51,489 bases of DNA from Actinomycetota bacterium (GCA_003134505.1 PLBK01000005.1:712-52200); one strand, 5' to 3'. Counted from the stretch's first letter, positions 33,568-41,510 are shown. Numbers and translations are program-made. The notes: generated by a model not told the origin, from the sequence alone.

Positions 33568-35012
33568 GCCCGCGCCCCGAGTCGGCGCAGGGCGTCGCGC
33601 GCCACCTCACGGTCGTCGAAGGGGATCGTTTGTCCTCCGGACTCTTGTCCTTGCTCGTGCCCCTTACCTGCGATCAAAACGAAATCGCCGGGGGCGGCCG
33701 TCTCGACGGCGCGCGCGATCGCGACCGCCCGGTCGGGCTCGACCTCCACCCCTCCGCTGACGCCCTCGAGCACCTCCCGGATGATCGTGCCGGGATCCTC
33801 GCTGCGCGGGTTGTCGGAGGTGACGATCGCCACGTCGCTGCCTTCGGAGACGGCCCGCCCCATCAGCGGCCGCTTCGTCCGATCGCGGTCGCCGCCGCTG
33901 CCGAACACGCAGATGATGCGGCCCTCGGTCAGATCGCGCGCCGTTCGCAGCGCCGTCTCGAGCGAGTCCGGCGTGTGCGCGTAGTCGACGACGACGAGGA
34001 ACGGCTGCCCCTCGTCGACCGACTCGAAGCGTCCCGGCACCCCGCGAACGCTCGCGACGCCCAGCGCGATCGCCTCGTCGGGAAGCCCGAGCAAGCGCGC
34101 CGCGGCGACCGCCCCGAGCACGTTCTCGACGTTGAAGCGCCCGAGCAGCGCCGTCTGGAGCTCGATCCCGGCCGCCCGGAAGCGGGCTCCGCGCGGAGAC
34201 ACCTCGAGCTCCTCGGGCCGCACGTCCGCGTCGCCCGCGAATGCGAACGTGGCGACCGGGGCGCGGCCGAGCGCGCGCAGCTCGTCCGCGAGCCGCCGGC
34301 CGTACGGGTCGCCGACGTTCACCGCCGCCGGCGGAGGCTCGCCCTCGACGAAGAGGCGCCGCTTCGCGTCGAAGTACCGCTCCATCGTCCCGTGCAGGTC
34401 GAGGTGATCCTGGCTCAGATTCGTGAACACGAGCGCGGCGAAGCGCGTGCCGTCGAGCCGGTGCAGCTCCGAGCCGTGGGAGGTCGCCTCGAGCGCGCAG
34501 CTCTTGTCGCCTGCGTCCAGCATCTCACGCAGCTCGCGTTGCAGGTCGATGGCCTCCGGCGTGGTGCGCACCGCGGGCCGGCGCTCGCCGCCGACACGGA
34601 CCTCGACCGTGCCGAGCAGGCCCGGGCGCCTTCCGGCGGCGGCCAGGACCGCGAACAGCAGGAACGTCGTGGTCGTCTTTCCGTTCGTTCCCGTCACCCC
34701 TGCGAGCGTGAGCGTGTGCGAGGGGTGGCCGAAGAACTCTCCGGCCGCCTCGGCCATGGCCACGCGCACGTCACTGACGACGAGCTGCGGCACGGGCAGG
34801 TCGAGCGGATGATCGACGACGAGCGCAGCCGCTCCTCTCGCGACCGCCTCCGCGGCGAAGTCGTGCCCGTCGACGCGCTGACCCGGAACGCAGAAGAACA
34901 GCGCGCCGGGCGCGACCTCGCGGGCGTCGTAGGCGAGGTCGAGCACGTCGACCGGGGCGCCGTGAAGGACCTCTCCCGGAGCGAGCGTCGCGGTGAGCCG
35001 CTCCAGGTCCAC
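33564..35012 (-). CDS. murE: UDP-MurNAc-tripeptide synthetase, meso-diaminopimelate-adding
   Basis: A 482-aa Mur ligase adding the third residue of the stem peptide. The P-loop is GTNGKTTTT (108-116) and the specificity motif DNPR is at 400-403 (TSDNPRSEDP), which in MurE enzymes marks meso-diaminopimelate rather than lysine. ATSHGSELHRLDG and LFTNLSQDHLDLHGTM-like blocks are normal. Start GTG 35012 is 8 nt after a TAGACT hexamer and follows an intrinsic terminator, so murE appears to open a new transcription unit in the dcw cluster. Confidence 0.95.
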   Translation of the reverse strand: MDLERLTATLAPGEVLHGAPVDVLDLAYDAREVAPGALFFCVPGQRVDGHDFAAEAVARGAAALVVDHPLDLPVPQLVVSDVRVAMAEAAGEFFGHPSHTLTLAGVTGTNGKTTTTFLLFAVLAAAGRRPGLLGTVEVRVGGERRPAVRTTPEAIDLQRELREMLDAGDKSCALEATSHGSELHRLDGTRFAALVFTNLSQDHLDLHGTMERYFDAKRRLFVEGEPPPAAVNVGDPYGRRLADELRALGRAPVATFAFAGDADVRPEELEVSPRGARFRAAGIELQTALLGRFNVENVLGAVAAARLLGLPDEAIALGVASVRGVPGRFESVDEGQPFLVVVDYAHTPDSLETALRTARDLTEGRIICVFGSGGDRDRTKRPLMGRAVSEGSDVAIVTSDNPRSEDPGTIIREVLEGVSGGVEVEPDRAVAIARAVETAAPGDFVLIAGKGHEQGQESGGQTIPFDDREVARDALRRLGARA

Positions 35013-35020
35013 GGCGGGCG

Positions 35021-35026
35021 AGTCTA
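35021..35026 (-). promoter_or_regulatory. -10 element of murE
   Basis: On the minus strand TAGACT is followed by 8 nt and the murE GTG, the leaderless pattern of this genome. It lies just downstream of the ftsI terminator and would restart transcription there. A TTGACA about 32 nt further upstream is too distant to be its -35. Confidence 0.45.
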
Positions 35027-35061
35027 CCAGGGCCGGGTACGGGCCGGCCGCGGCCTTCTGT

Positions 35062-35093
35062 CAAAAAAGACCCTCAAATGCGGGACTTTTTTG
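35062..35093 (-). terminator. Intrinsic terminator between ftsI and murE
   Basis: Directly after the ftsI stop the minus strand folds as CAAAAAAG-T-CCC, an 8-nt loop, then GGG-T-CTTTTTTG: eight A-T-rich and three G-C pairs with one mismatch and a run of six U. The hairpin is nearly symmetrical, so it could work in both directions. It is unexpected inside a dcw operon. Confidence 0.75.
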
Positions 35094-36842
35094 CTAGCCG
35101 CCCGCCGGAGAGGACGTCGCGGTCGAGGACGACGACGTGCTCGGGCTCCGCAGCTCGGACGGGTTGTCCGGTGGCACTTCGAGGTACTGGAGCGCGAAGC
35201 GGGCGATCTGCTGGAAGACCGGCGCGGCGACGGTGCCCCCGAAGATCGCGCCGTGCGGCTCGTCCACCGTCACCAGGATCACGAGCCGTGGCGCCGTCGC
35301 GGGCACGATGCCGACGAACGACGCCACGTACTTCGACGTCGAGTACCCGCCCGTCTGCGGGTCGGGCTTGTCCGCGGTCCCCGTCTTTCCGGCCACGTTG
35401 TAGCCGGGCACGTGCGCGAGCGTCCCGGTGCCCTCGGCCACGACGTTGACGAGCATGCCCATCAGCTCCTGGGCGATCGCCGGCGAGACCACGCGCCGGC
35501 GATCGATCTTCGGCCGCGAGCCGCCGATCACGTGGTCGACCAGGTGCGGCGTCACCCACAGGCCGTGGTTCGCGATCGCTGCGTAGGCGGCCGCGAGCTG
35601 GATCGGCGTGACCGCGATGCCCTGCCCGATCGGGATCGTGCCGACCGCCGAGCCGTACCACTTGTTCCTCGGCAGGACGATGCCGGCGCTCTCCCCCGGG
35701 AAGTCGATACCGGTGTCGTGGCCGAAGCCGAAGCGGGAGATCCAGCTCGACAAACCCGTGGCGCCGACGAGCCGCGCGAGCGTCACGGCGCCGACGTTGG
35801 ACGAGCGGGCGAGGATCTGGCCGACGGTCATGGTCTCGGTGGGGCGCCACTCGGCGTCGTGGATCACCTTGTCCGAGACCTGGATCGAGTACGGCAGCGT
35901 GAAGGCGGACGTCGCCGTCACCTTGTGCTCCGAGAGCGCTGCCGCGACCGTGACCAGCTTGAAGGTGGAGCCGGGCTCGTAGACGTCGGTCACCGGCGAG
36001 TTCCGCTGCAGGTCGGGCGTGGTGTCGGGGAAGGCGTTGGCGTCGAAGCCGGGCGACGTCGCCATCGCCAGCACCGCGCCGGTGTGCGGGTCGAGGATCG
36101 TCGCCGTCGCCCGTTTCGCGTGCCACTGCACGACGGCGCTGCGCAACGCGGCTTCCGCTTCGGCCTGGAGGGTGTGGTCGATGGTCAGGTAGACGTCGTG
36201 CCCGTCGCGTTCGGAGACCGACCCGAGCACGTCGACGACGCGTCCGAGCGGATCCTTGATCACCGTCTCGCGCCCCGGGCGTCCAGAGAGCGTCGAGTCG
36301 CGCTCGAGCTCCACTCCGGCCAGCCCACGGTTGTCGATGCCGGCGAAGCCGACGACCTGCGAAGCGACCGGCCCGAGGGGGTAGAAGCGCCGCTCCTCCG
36401 GGTAGAAGCCGAGACCTGCCAGATGGCGGTCCTTCAGCGCCGCGGCCTTCTGGGGATCGGCCTGGCGGGCGACGTAGACGAAGCCCTTCGTCCGGTCGGC
36501 GAGCTGCGGATAGAGCACGTTCGCGTCGACGCCGAGGGTCTGCGCCGCCGCGTTCGCGACGAGGCGCGGGTTGGCAATCTCGCGCGGGTTCGCGTACACC
36601 GTCGTCGCCTGCTCGCCGATCGCGAGCTGCACGCCGGAGCGGTCGAGGATCGTTCCGCGCCCGGCCGGGATGACCAGGCTCTCGTGCTGCTGGCTTGCGC
36701 CCTTGCTCGCGAGGCTGCTCGCCTGCACCGTCTGCAGCCACGCCGCCCGCGCGAGCGTGACGCCGAACACGGCCGCGAAGACGACGAGCAGAACCCGGAT
36801 CCGGCGGTCCGCGACCTTCCCACTCGGGCGCGACCGACGCAC
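35094..36842 (-). CDS. ftsI: Septal transpeptidase FtsI (PBP3, class B penicillin-binding protein)
   Basis: A 582-aa class B penicillin-binding protein that cross-links septal peptidoglycan. It has an N-terminal membrane anchor (VLLVVFAAVFGVTLARAAWLQ, about 17-37), a pedestal domain with RGTILDRSGVQLA, and a transpeptidase domain with STFK (S292 to K295), SSN (347-349) and KTGTA (486-490). There are no PASTA repeats; the tail is Ser/Thr-rich. GTG 36842 starts 2 nt after the ftsL stop. A terminator follows its stop codon. Confidence 0.95.
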   Translation of the reverse strand: MRRSRPSGKVADRRIRVLLVVFAAVFGVTLARAAWLQTVQASSLASKGASQQHESLVIPAGRGTILDRSGVQLAIGEQATTVYANPREIANPRLVANAAAQTLGVDANVLYPQLADRTKGFVYVARQADPQKAAALKDRHLAGLGFYPEERRFYPLGPVASQVVGFAGIDNRGLAGVELERDSTLSGRPGRETVIKDPLGRVVDVLGSVSERDGHDVYLTIDHTLQAEAEAALRSAVVQWHAKRATATILDPHTGAVLAMATSPGFDANAFPDTTPDLQRNSPVTDVYEPGSTFKLVTVAAALSEHKVTATSAFTLPYSIQVSDKVIHDAEWRPTETMTVGQILARSSNVGAVTLARLVGATGLSSWISRFGFGHDTGIDFPGESAGIVLPRNKWYGSAVGTIPIGQGIAVTPIQLAAAYAAIANHGLWVTPHLVDHVIGGSRPKIDRRRVVSPAIAQELMGMLVNVVAEGTGTLAHVPGYNVAGKTGTADKPDPQTGGYSTSKYVASFVGIVPATAPRLVILVTVDEPHGAIFGGTVAAPVFQQIARFALQYLEVPPDNPSELRSPSTSSSSTATSSPAGG

Positions 36843-36844
36843 GG

Positions 36845-37210
36845 TCAGCGCGGAAGGGTCACGGTGCTCGTCGTGGAGGGATCGGCCTGCACGAGCCCCG
36901 GCGCGCCGTTCACGATCTGGCTGGTTCTCTTCGCGCTCGCGAGCTTCGCGGCCAGCACGGCGTTGCCGGCCTTGAGCTGTGCGCGTTGCCGGTTGGCGCT
37001 GTCGAGATCGAGGTTGAGGCGGAGCACCGCGACGTTGACGGCGACGATGCCCGCGAGCAGGACGGCGACCGACACGATCCAGACGACACCGCCCGCGAGA
37101 TGGCGCCGGCCGGCCCGTTCCTTCCGGCTGCGCTCGCGCCGGCTCTTCGAGCCCGCTCGGGCGTGCTGGGCGATGCCTGCCCCGCGTGCCTGCGGCACGA
37201 CGCTCGTCAC
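36845..37210 (-). CDS. ftsL: Cell division protein FtsL-like (septum formation initiator)
   Basis: A 121-aa bitopic protein with a basic cytoplasmic tail (SKSRRERSRKERAGRRHLA), one membrane span at about 42-63, and a short periplasmic coiled coil (LRLNLDLDSANRQRAQLKAG, AVLAAKLASAKR). Sequence similarity in FtsL is weak; the assignment rests on position between rsmH and ftsI, size and topology. It would join FtsQ and FtsB to activate FtsWI. GTG 37210 overlaps the rsmH stop by 4 bp. Confidence 0.85.
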   Translation of the reverse strand: MTSVVPQARGAGIAQHARAGSKSRRERSRKERAGRRHLAGGVVWIVSVAVLLAGIVAVNVAVLRLNLDLDSANRQRAQLKAGNAVLAAKLASAKRTSQIVNGAPGLVQADPSTTSTVTLPR

Positions 37211-38166
37211 GTCGTCTTCTCCGCCACCCGCAGCCGCGCCGACGTGGCACGCGGGTTGAGCGCCGTCTCGCGCGGGCTCGGACGCACCGCCTTCCGGGTG
37301 ACGACGCGGACGACCGGCTCGCGCCCGCAGGCGCAGACCGGGAAGTCGGGCGGGCAGACGCAGCCCTTCTCCTGCTCGCGGAAGTAGCGCTTGACGATCC
37401 GATCCTCGAGCGAGTGGAAGCTGATCACGGCCACGCGTCCGCCGGGCCGGAGCATCTCGACCGCCGCCGGGAGCGCCTCGTCGAGCTGGCCGAGCTCGTC
37501 GTTGACCGCGATCCGCAGCGCCTGGAAGACCCGCCTGGCGGGATGCCCATCGCCGAAGCGGGCGGGCGCGGGAATCGCCGCCCTGATCGTGTCGACGAGC
37601 TGGGCCGTCCGCTCGAACGGCTCTACCCGCCGGCGACGCACGATCTCGCGTGCGATCGAGCGCGCGAACCGCTCCTCGCCGTAGCGGCGGAAAATGACCT
37701 CGAGGTCGCGCTCCGACAGCTCGTTGACGAAGTCCGCCGCGGTCATGTCCGCCGACGTGTCCATGCGCATGTCGAGCGGCGCGTCCACGGCATACGAGAA
37801 CCCGCGTTCCGGCTGGTCGATCTGCATGCTGGAGACGCCGAGATCGAGCAGGATCGCGTCCGCCTTCATCCCGTTCGCGGCCAGCTGCCCGAGCACGGTC
37901 GCGAACTCGCCGCGCAGGAAGCGGGCCTGGACGCCGGTGCGGCGGCGGAAGCGCTCGAAGTAGGTTCGGGCCGTCGGGTCGCGGTCGATCGCGATCAGCT
38001 TCCCCTCGCCGCGCAGGTCGGCGGCGAGCAGCTCCGCGTGGCCGCCCGCGCCGAACGTGGCGTCGATCACGGTGTCGCCGCGCTCGACCGCGAGGAGCTC
38101 GCGCACCTCCTCGGCCAGAACGGGAATATGGTCAGTCGCGCTTGGCTGCAAGGCGTTCGGCAACAT
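37207..38166 (-). CDS. rsmH: 16S rRNA (cytosine-N4)-methyltransferase RsmH
   Basis: A 319-aa SAM methyltransferase modifying C1402 of 16S rRNA. SAM motif I is VIDATFGAGGHAELLAA (GAGGH 39-43); other blocks are AILLDLGVSSMQID, FSYAVDAPLDMRMD and the C-terminal AVISFHSLEDRIVKRYFR. A CxC pair (GCVCPPDFPVCACG) lies near the end, as in many homologues. ATG 38166 with GGAGGGCGGAG upstream is used; it lies inside the mraZ 3' end (35-bp overlap). Confidence 0.95.
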   Translation of the reverse strand: MLPNALQPSATDHIPVLAEEVRELLAVERGDTVIDATFGAGGHAELLAADLRGEGKLIAIDRDPTARTYFERFRRRTGVQARFLRGEFATVLGQLAANGMKADAILLDLGVSSMQIDQPERGFSYAVDAPLDMRMDTSADMTAADFVNELSERDLEVIFRRYGEERFARSIAREIVRRRRVEPFERTAQLVDTIRAAIPAPARFGDGHPARRVFQALRIAVNDELGQLDEALPAAVEMLRPGGRVAVISFHSLEDRIVKRYFREQEKGCVCPPDFPVCACGREPVVRVVTRKAVRPSPRETALNPRATSARLRVAEKTT

Positions 38167-38566
38167 GCTCCGCCCTCCCTTCGACTTCCTCGACCAGCGC
38201 CCGCCAGGCGGCTCGATCCCAGATCTCGAGATGGTCGTGCACACCGGCGACCACGACCTCCCGACCGAGCCCCGCATGGCCGACGAGCGGCGCCGGCAGC
38301 ATGATCCGGCCCTGCCTGTCGGGTGCGGCCTCGACCGCGGCGGAGAAGAAGTAACGCTGCATCATGCGGTCGTCACGGCTGAGCGGGTCGAGGTTGGCGA
38401 GTCGGGAGTCGACGAGGCGATCCCAGTCGGAGCGGGCGTAGGCGACGAGACAACCGTCCATGCCGCGGGTGACGACGAGCCCGTCCGGGAAGGATTCCCG
38501 GAACTTGGCCGGAAGGGTGAGTCGGTTCTTCTCGTCGAGTGTGTGCTCGAACTCGCCCAGGAACAT
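38132..38566 (-). CDS. mraZ: Transcriptional regulator MraZ
   Basis: A 144-aa double SpoVT/AbrB-fold DNA-binding protein and first gene of the dcw cluster. Both repeats are visible: FLGEFEHTLDEKNRLTLPAK at the N-terminus and EAAPDRQGRIMLPAPLVGHA in the middle, each with the DxxGR/K-type turn. MraZ forms a ring-shaped oligomer and represses its own promoter by binding direct repeats; four such repeats overlap the promoter upstream. ATG 38566 gives the canonical N-terminus. Confidence 0.95.
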   Translation of the reverse strand: MFLGEFEHTLDEKNRLTLPAKFRESFPDGLVVTRGMDGCLVAYARSDWDRLVDSRLANLDPLSRDDRMMQRYFFSAAVEAAPDRQGRIMLPAPLVGHAGLGREVVVAGVHDHLEIWDRAAWRALVEEVEGRAEHVAERLAAKRD

Positions 38567-38590
38567 CTTCGTCGCCCCGCTGCCGTGGAC

Positions 38591-38632
38591 ACCACTGGGG
38601 CCCACTTTAACCCACTTCTCCCCACTTGGCAA
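38591..38632 (-). promoter_or_regulatory. dcw promoter with overlapping MraZ operator
   Basis: On the minus strand TTGCCA (38632-38627), a 17-nt spacer and TAAAGT (38609-38604) form a good promoter. Overlapping it are four direct repeats with a 10-bp period, three AAGTGGG and one CAGTGGT, starting in the -35 region and running past the -10. This is the TGGGN-N5 mraZ box, so autorepression by MraZ follows from knowledge of the family. Confidence 0.85.
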
Positions 38633-38714
38633 GCGTGGCGACCCACGCACGCAGGCAAGCGAGCCGGCGCGCCGCACTAGGATCCGCCGTGACCGACGAC
38701 GAATGGAGGAAGCG

Positions 38715-39071
38715 ATGAAGGATCACGTCTCGTGGGTGATCGAGCTGGCGGTGAAGCCCGGCCGGCTCGACTCCTTCAAGGAACTGATGGACGAGATGGT
38801 CGCGGGCACGAGCAACGAGCCGGAGACGCTCAACTACGAGTGGTACATCTCGGGCGATGACGGCACCGTCCACATCTTCGAGAAGTACGCGAACTCGGAG
38901 GCGATGATCGTCCACGTCAACGGCTTCATGGAGAAATGGGCCGGACGGTTCATGGAGTGCGTGGACCCGACCCGCTTCACCGTGTACGGCGACCCGAGCG
39001 CGGCCGCGAGGGAGCTGCTCGCCGGCTTCGGAGGGACGTACCTCGCTCCTTGGGGAGGCTTCGCCCGCTAG
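38715..39071 (+). CDS. Antibiotic biosynthesis monooxygenase-like (dimeric alpha-beta barrel) protein
   Basis: A 118-aa protein with the ABM/YgiN-type ferredoxin-like pattern: SWVIELAVKPGRLDSFKELM, then TLNYEWYISGDDGTVHIFEKYANSEAMIVHV. Such proteins dimerise and include quinol monooxygenases, heme-degrading enzymes and many of unknown role; catalytic residues cannot be assigned. ATG 38715 has GGAGGA 4 nt upstream; ATG 38703 is in frame but overlaps that site. The gene diverges from mraZ and ends with a 3-bp overlap on the convergent sugar kinase stop. Confidence 0.7.
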   Translation: MKDHVSWVIELAVKPGRLDSFKELMDEMVAGTSNEPETLNYEWYISGDDGTVHIFEKYANSEAMIVHVNGFMEKWAGRFMECVDPTRFTVYGDPSAAARELLAGFGGTYLAPWGGFAR

Positions 39072-39892
39072 TAGCAATCTCCGGCGGTTTCGAGCTGGCC
39101 TGCGAAGGCACCACGGCCGGTCATGGACGCTGCGCCGCAGCGGGCGGCGAGCGCGACCGCGTCGGGAACCGCCATCCCGGCTGCGAGCCCGTACGTGAGC
39201 CCGGCGGCGAACGAGTCTCCGGCCCCGTAGGCATCGACGATCGGCCCGGGCAGCGGCGCGGCGGCGAACGGTCCGCCCGGCTTCAGCACGCCCCCGCTCT
39301 GGCCGAGCGTCGCGACGCGGAGCTTCGGCGGCGGGTCGAGCTCTCCCGGCTCGTAGGCCTCGCCGGGGTCGCGGCCGCTGCCGATCAGCGCGTCCAGCTC
39401 CACGGCGCCCGCGCGCAGCGTGTCCAGCGTGCGCGGCGTCGCCGTGAGCACTCGCGCCTTCCGGGCCGCGCGCAGCGCCTCGACGTCGCCGCCGGTGAAG
39501 TAGACGCCGTCCATCCCGGCGAGCTCCGGCCAGGGCAGCGGATCGGCACCGCTCGGCACGAGCCGCTCGCCCACCACCGTGATCGTCCGCTCGCCGCTCT
39601 CCTCGACGAACGTCACCGCACGGCGTTGCGGCTCGTCCCGCCAGGCCACGTGCAGGCGCAGCCCGAGCTCGGTCAGCTCCTCGAAGGCCCGCCGCCCGAG
39701 CTCGTCGTCCCCGAGCGCGGTGAAGAAGTCCGCGGCCCCGGCCAGCTTCGCGAGCTGCACCGCGGCGACCGAGCCGCCCCCGCCGGGCTCCGCCCACGAG
39801 TCCGTGGCGTGCAGGATCTCGCCCGCGACGGGCACGTGCGGCACGCGCAGGAACTCGATCCACTCGACGTGGCCGACGACGGCGAGCCTCAT
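39068..39892 (-). CDS. PfkB-family carbohydrate kinase
   Basis: A 274-aa ribokinase-fold sugar kinase. The first PfkB signature region is the glycine stretch PGGGGSVAAVQLAKLAG near 36-52, and the second is DAYGAGDSFAAGLTYGLA (220-237) with the catalytic base D226 in GAGD. The protein is shorter than the usual 300-330 aa, with a reduced lid. The substrate (ribose, fructose phosphate, nucleoside or other) cannot be told. A GAGACT hexamer 6 nt before ATG 39892 may be its -10. Confidence 0.85.
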   Translation of the reverse strand: MRLAVVGHVEWIEFLRVPHVPVAGEILHATDSWAEPGGGGSVAAVQLAKLAGAADFFTALGDDELGRRAFEELTELGLRLHVAWRDEPQRRAVTFVEESGERTITVVGERLVPSGADPLPWPELAGMDGVYFTGGDVEALRAARKARVLTATPRTLDTLRAGAVELDALIGSGRDPGEAYEPGELDPPPKLRVATLGQSGGVLKPGGPFAAAPLPGPIVDAYGAGDSFAAGLTYGLAAGMAVPDAVALAARCGAASMTGRGAFAGQLETAGDCY

Positions 39893-39938
39893 CCGGGCAG
39901 TCTCACATTCCGCCGCGACCGGCCGTTTGGGAGAGATG

Positions 39939-40400
39939 ATGGGGGTCGTGACAGTTCCACCGTTCGAGCGCTTCTACGACGAGCACCGCGGCATCGTGTT
40001 CGGGGTGCTCGCCAAGCGGCTGGGCCGCCAGCGGGCCGAGGACGCGTTCCAGGAGACGTTCTTCCGGGCCTTGCGTGCCTATCCCAAGCTGCGCGACGCG
40101 AGCAACCTGCGTGCCTGGGTGCTGACGATCGCCGAGAACGTGGCGATCGACGAGCACCGCCGGACGCGGCCGCAGGGCGAGCTCCCCGAGCAGGAGAGCT
40201 GGGACAGCCTGCCGCCGGTGGCGGAGATCGAGCATCTCGTCAGCGAGCTGCCGCCGACCGAGCGTGCGGCCGTGGTGCTCCGCTACGGCTACGACCTCGA
40301 CTACGACCGGATCGGCGCTGTGCTGGGCTCGAGTGGCGACGCGGCCCGCCAGGCTGCTTCATCCGGGGTGCGCAGGCTGCGACGAAAGGAGCTTCCATGA
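39939..40400 (+). CDS. ECF-type RNA polymerase sigma factor
   Basis: A 153-aa sigma-70 family protein with only regions 2 and 4. Region 2 is FERFYDEHRGIVFGVLAKRL with RAEDAFQETFFRALRAYPKL and NLRAWVLTIAENVAIDEHRR (2.3-2.4). Region 4 is SELPPTERAAVVLRYGYDLD followed by the helix-turn-helix DRIGAVLGSSGDAARQAASSG. It would direct polymerase to a small regulon. ATG 39939 (or 39936) follows GGGAGAG. No anti-sigma gene is next to it; instead a DNA alkyltransferase gene overlaps its stop codon. Confidence 0.85.
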   Translation: MGVVTVPPFERFYDEHRGIVFGVLAKRLGRQRAEDAFQETFFRALRAYPKLRDASNLRAWVLTIAENVAIDEHRRTRPQGELPEQESWDSLPPVAEIEHLVSELPPTERAAVVLRYGYDLDYDRIGAVLGSSGDAARQAASSGVRRLRRKELP

Positions 40401-40954
40401 GCGTTTCCGAGGATCTCGACAACCGTTTCCGGGAGGCCGCCGCGGCGGCCGGGCTGATCGACGCGGCGTTCGACCTCGCCGACACGCCGATCGGCACGCT
40501 GCTCGTGGCGACGACCGACCGCGGCCTCTGCCAGATCTCGTTCGACCCCGATCGCGGGCTCGACGAGCTGTCGGAGGCGGCCGGCCGGCGCGTGCTCCGG
40601 GTGCCACGGCGGATCGACGCGGCGCGGCGCGAGCTGGACGAGTACTTCGAGGGCCGGCGGACGGCGTTCGACCTGCCGCTCGACGTCTCGCGCGTGCCCG
40701 AATTCCAGCGCGTCGTGCTGCACGAGCTCGCCCTCGTGCCCTACGGCGAGGTCACGACCTACGGGGCGCTGGCCGCACGGGTCGGCAAGCCGCGGGCGGC
40801 GCGGGCGGTCGGGGGCGCGATGCACCACAACCCGATCCCGATCGTGCTCCCGTGCCACCGCGTGATCGGGGCGAGCGGCAGCCTCACCGGCTACGGCGGC
40901 GGGCTCGACCGCAAGCGGGCGTTGCTGAAGCTCGAGGGCGCTCTGCTCTTCTAG
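40397..40954 (+). CDS. ogt: Methylated-DNA--protein-cysteine methyltransferase
   Basis: A 185-aa O6-alkylguanine-DNA alkyltransferase that repairs O6-methylguanine by irreversible transfer to its cysteine. The active site is IVLPCHRVIGASGSLTGYGG with C153; the DNA-binding helix-turn-helix is VPYGEVTTYGALAARVGKPRAARAVGGA-like (115-141), including the arginine finger. The first 22 residues (MSVSEDLDNRFREAAAAAGL) are an extra acidic helix not usual in the family. Start ATG 40397 overlaps the sigma factor stop (ATGA). Confidence 0.92.
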   Translation: MSVSEDLDNRFREAAAAAGLIDAAFDLADTPIGTLLVATTDRGLCQISFDPDRGLDELSEAAGRRVLRVPRRIDAARRELDEYFEGRRTAFDLPLDVSRVPEFQRVVLHELALVPYGEVTTYGALAARVGKPRAARAVGGAMHHNPIPIVLPCHRVIGASGSLTGYGGGLDRKRALLKLEGALLF

Positions 40955-40957
40955 CGG

Positions 40958-41452
40958 CTAGGCCGCATCGAGGAACGCGCAGCGCCGCCGGTCGCCGGGG
41001 AGCGGCGAGGGGCCGATCTTGACGACCACGAGGCGCCCGCCGCTGACGCCGACCTCACTGCCGACCGGCGGCGGCTCGCCCGCGCGAGCGAGGAGCGCGT
41101 AGCCGGCCGGGCTCCAGACGAAGAGGACGTGACCCGGATCGGGCTCGACCCGCTCGGGGCCGGGCGCCTCGTCCGCGGCCGGCTGCTCGAGCTCGGCCTC
41201 GGCCTCCGCCACGCGCGTGCGGAGCAGGTGGATCCCGCGAGTCTCGCCCTGGCCGGCGACAGCGGCGCGCTGGTCATCGAGCAGCTCGGCGATCTGCCCC
41301 TGGGTCAGCCAGCCGTGTTCGACGAGCACTTCGCCGAGCATCTTCCCGCTCGACATGTGCTCGGCGAGCGCGATCTCGAGCTGCTCCTCGTCGAGCAACC
41401 CGCGCTGCAGCACGAGCTGCCCGAGCGGCACGGTCGGCCTGGACGCGTCCAC
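40958..41452 (-). CDS. Stand-alone MshEN-like (GspE N-terminal) domain protein
   Basis: A protein of about 164 aa. Residues 10-61 match the MshEN / type II secretion E N-terminal repeat: LGQLVLQRGLLDEEQLEIAL and LGEVLVEHGWLTQGQIAELL, each with the [LG]xx-L-x5-G-x6-QL pattern that in MshE binds c-di-GMP. No ATPase domain follows; the rest is an acidic Pro/Glu linker and a small strand-rich domain (HVLFVWSPAGYALLARAGEP, LVVVKIGPSPLPG). GTG 41452 is favoured by GATACT 6 nt upstream. It converges on ogt with a 3-bp gap. Confidence 0.65.
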   Translation of the reverse strand: MDASRPTVPLGQLVLQRGLLDEEQLEIALAEHMSSGKMLGEVLVEHGWLTQGQIAELLDDQRAAVAGQGETRGIHLLRTRVAEAEAELEQPAADEAPGPERVEPDPGHVLFVWSPAGYALLARAGEPPPVGSEVGVSGGRLVVVKIGPSPLPGDRRRCAFLDAA

Positions 41453-41497
41453 CCATTCAGTATCGCGGCTGCGACCCGGAGCTTGAATCGAGGCTTG

Positions 41498-41503
41498 TAC
41501 GAT
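41498..41503 (+). promoter_or_regulatory. -10 element of the FMN-binding protein gene
   Basis: TACGAT lies 7 nt before ATG 41511; no ribosome site is present between them. The 58-bp divergent space shared with the MshEN-like gene contains no clear -35. Confidence 0.4.
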
Positions 41504-41510
41504 CTCGGGC

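Noticed and set aside
34371-34420. Frameshift in murE
   Set aside because: The minus-strand frame is continuous through all Mur-ligase motifs; the short alternative frames here are composition artefacts.
33630-37259. A 1209-codon open frame on the plus strand across murE and ftsI
   Set aside because: It lies wholly antisense to convincing dcw genes. Long antisense frames are a by-product of very high GC at third codon positions, and its translation shows no domain.
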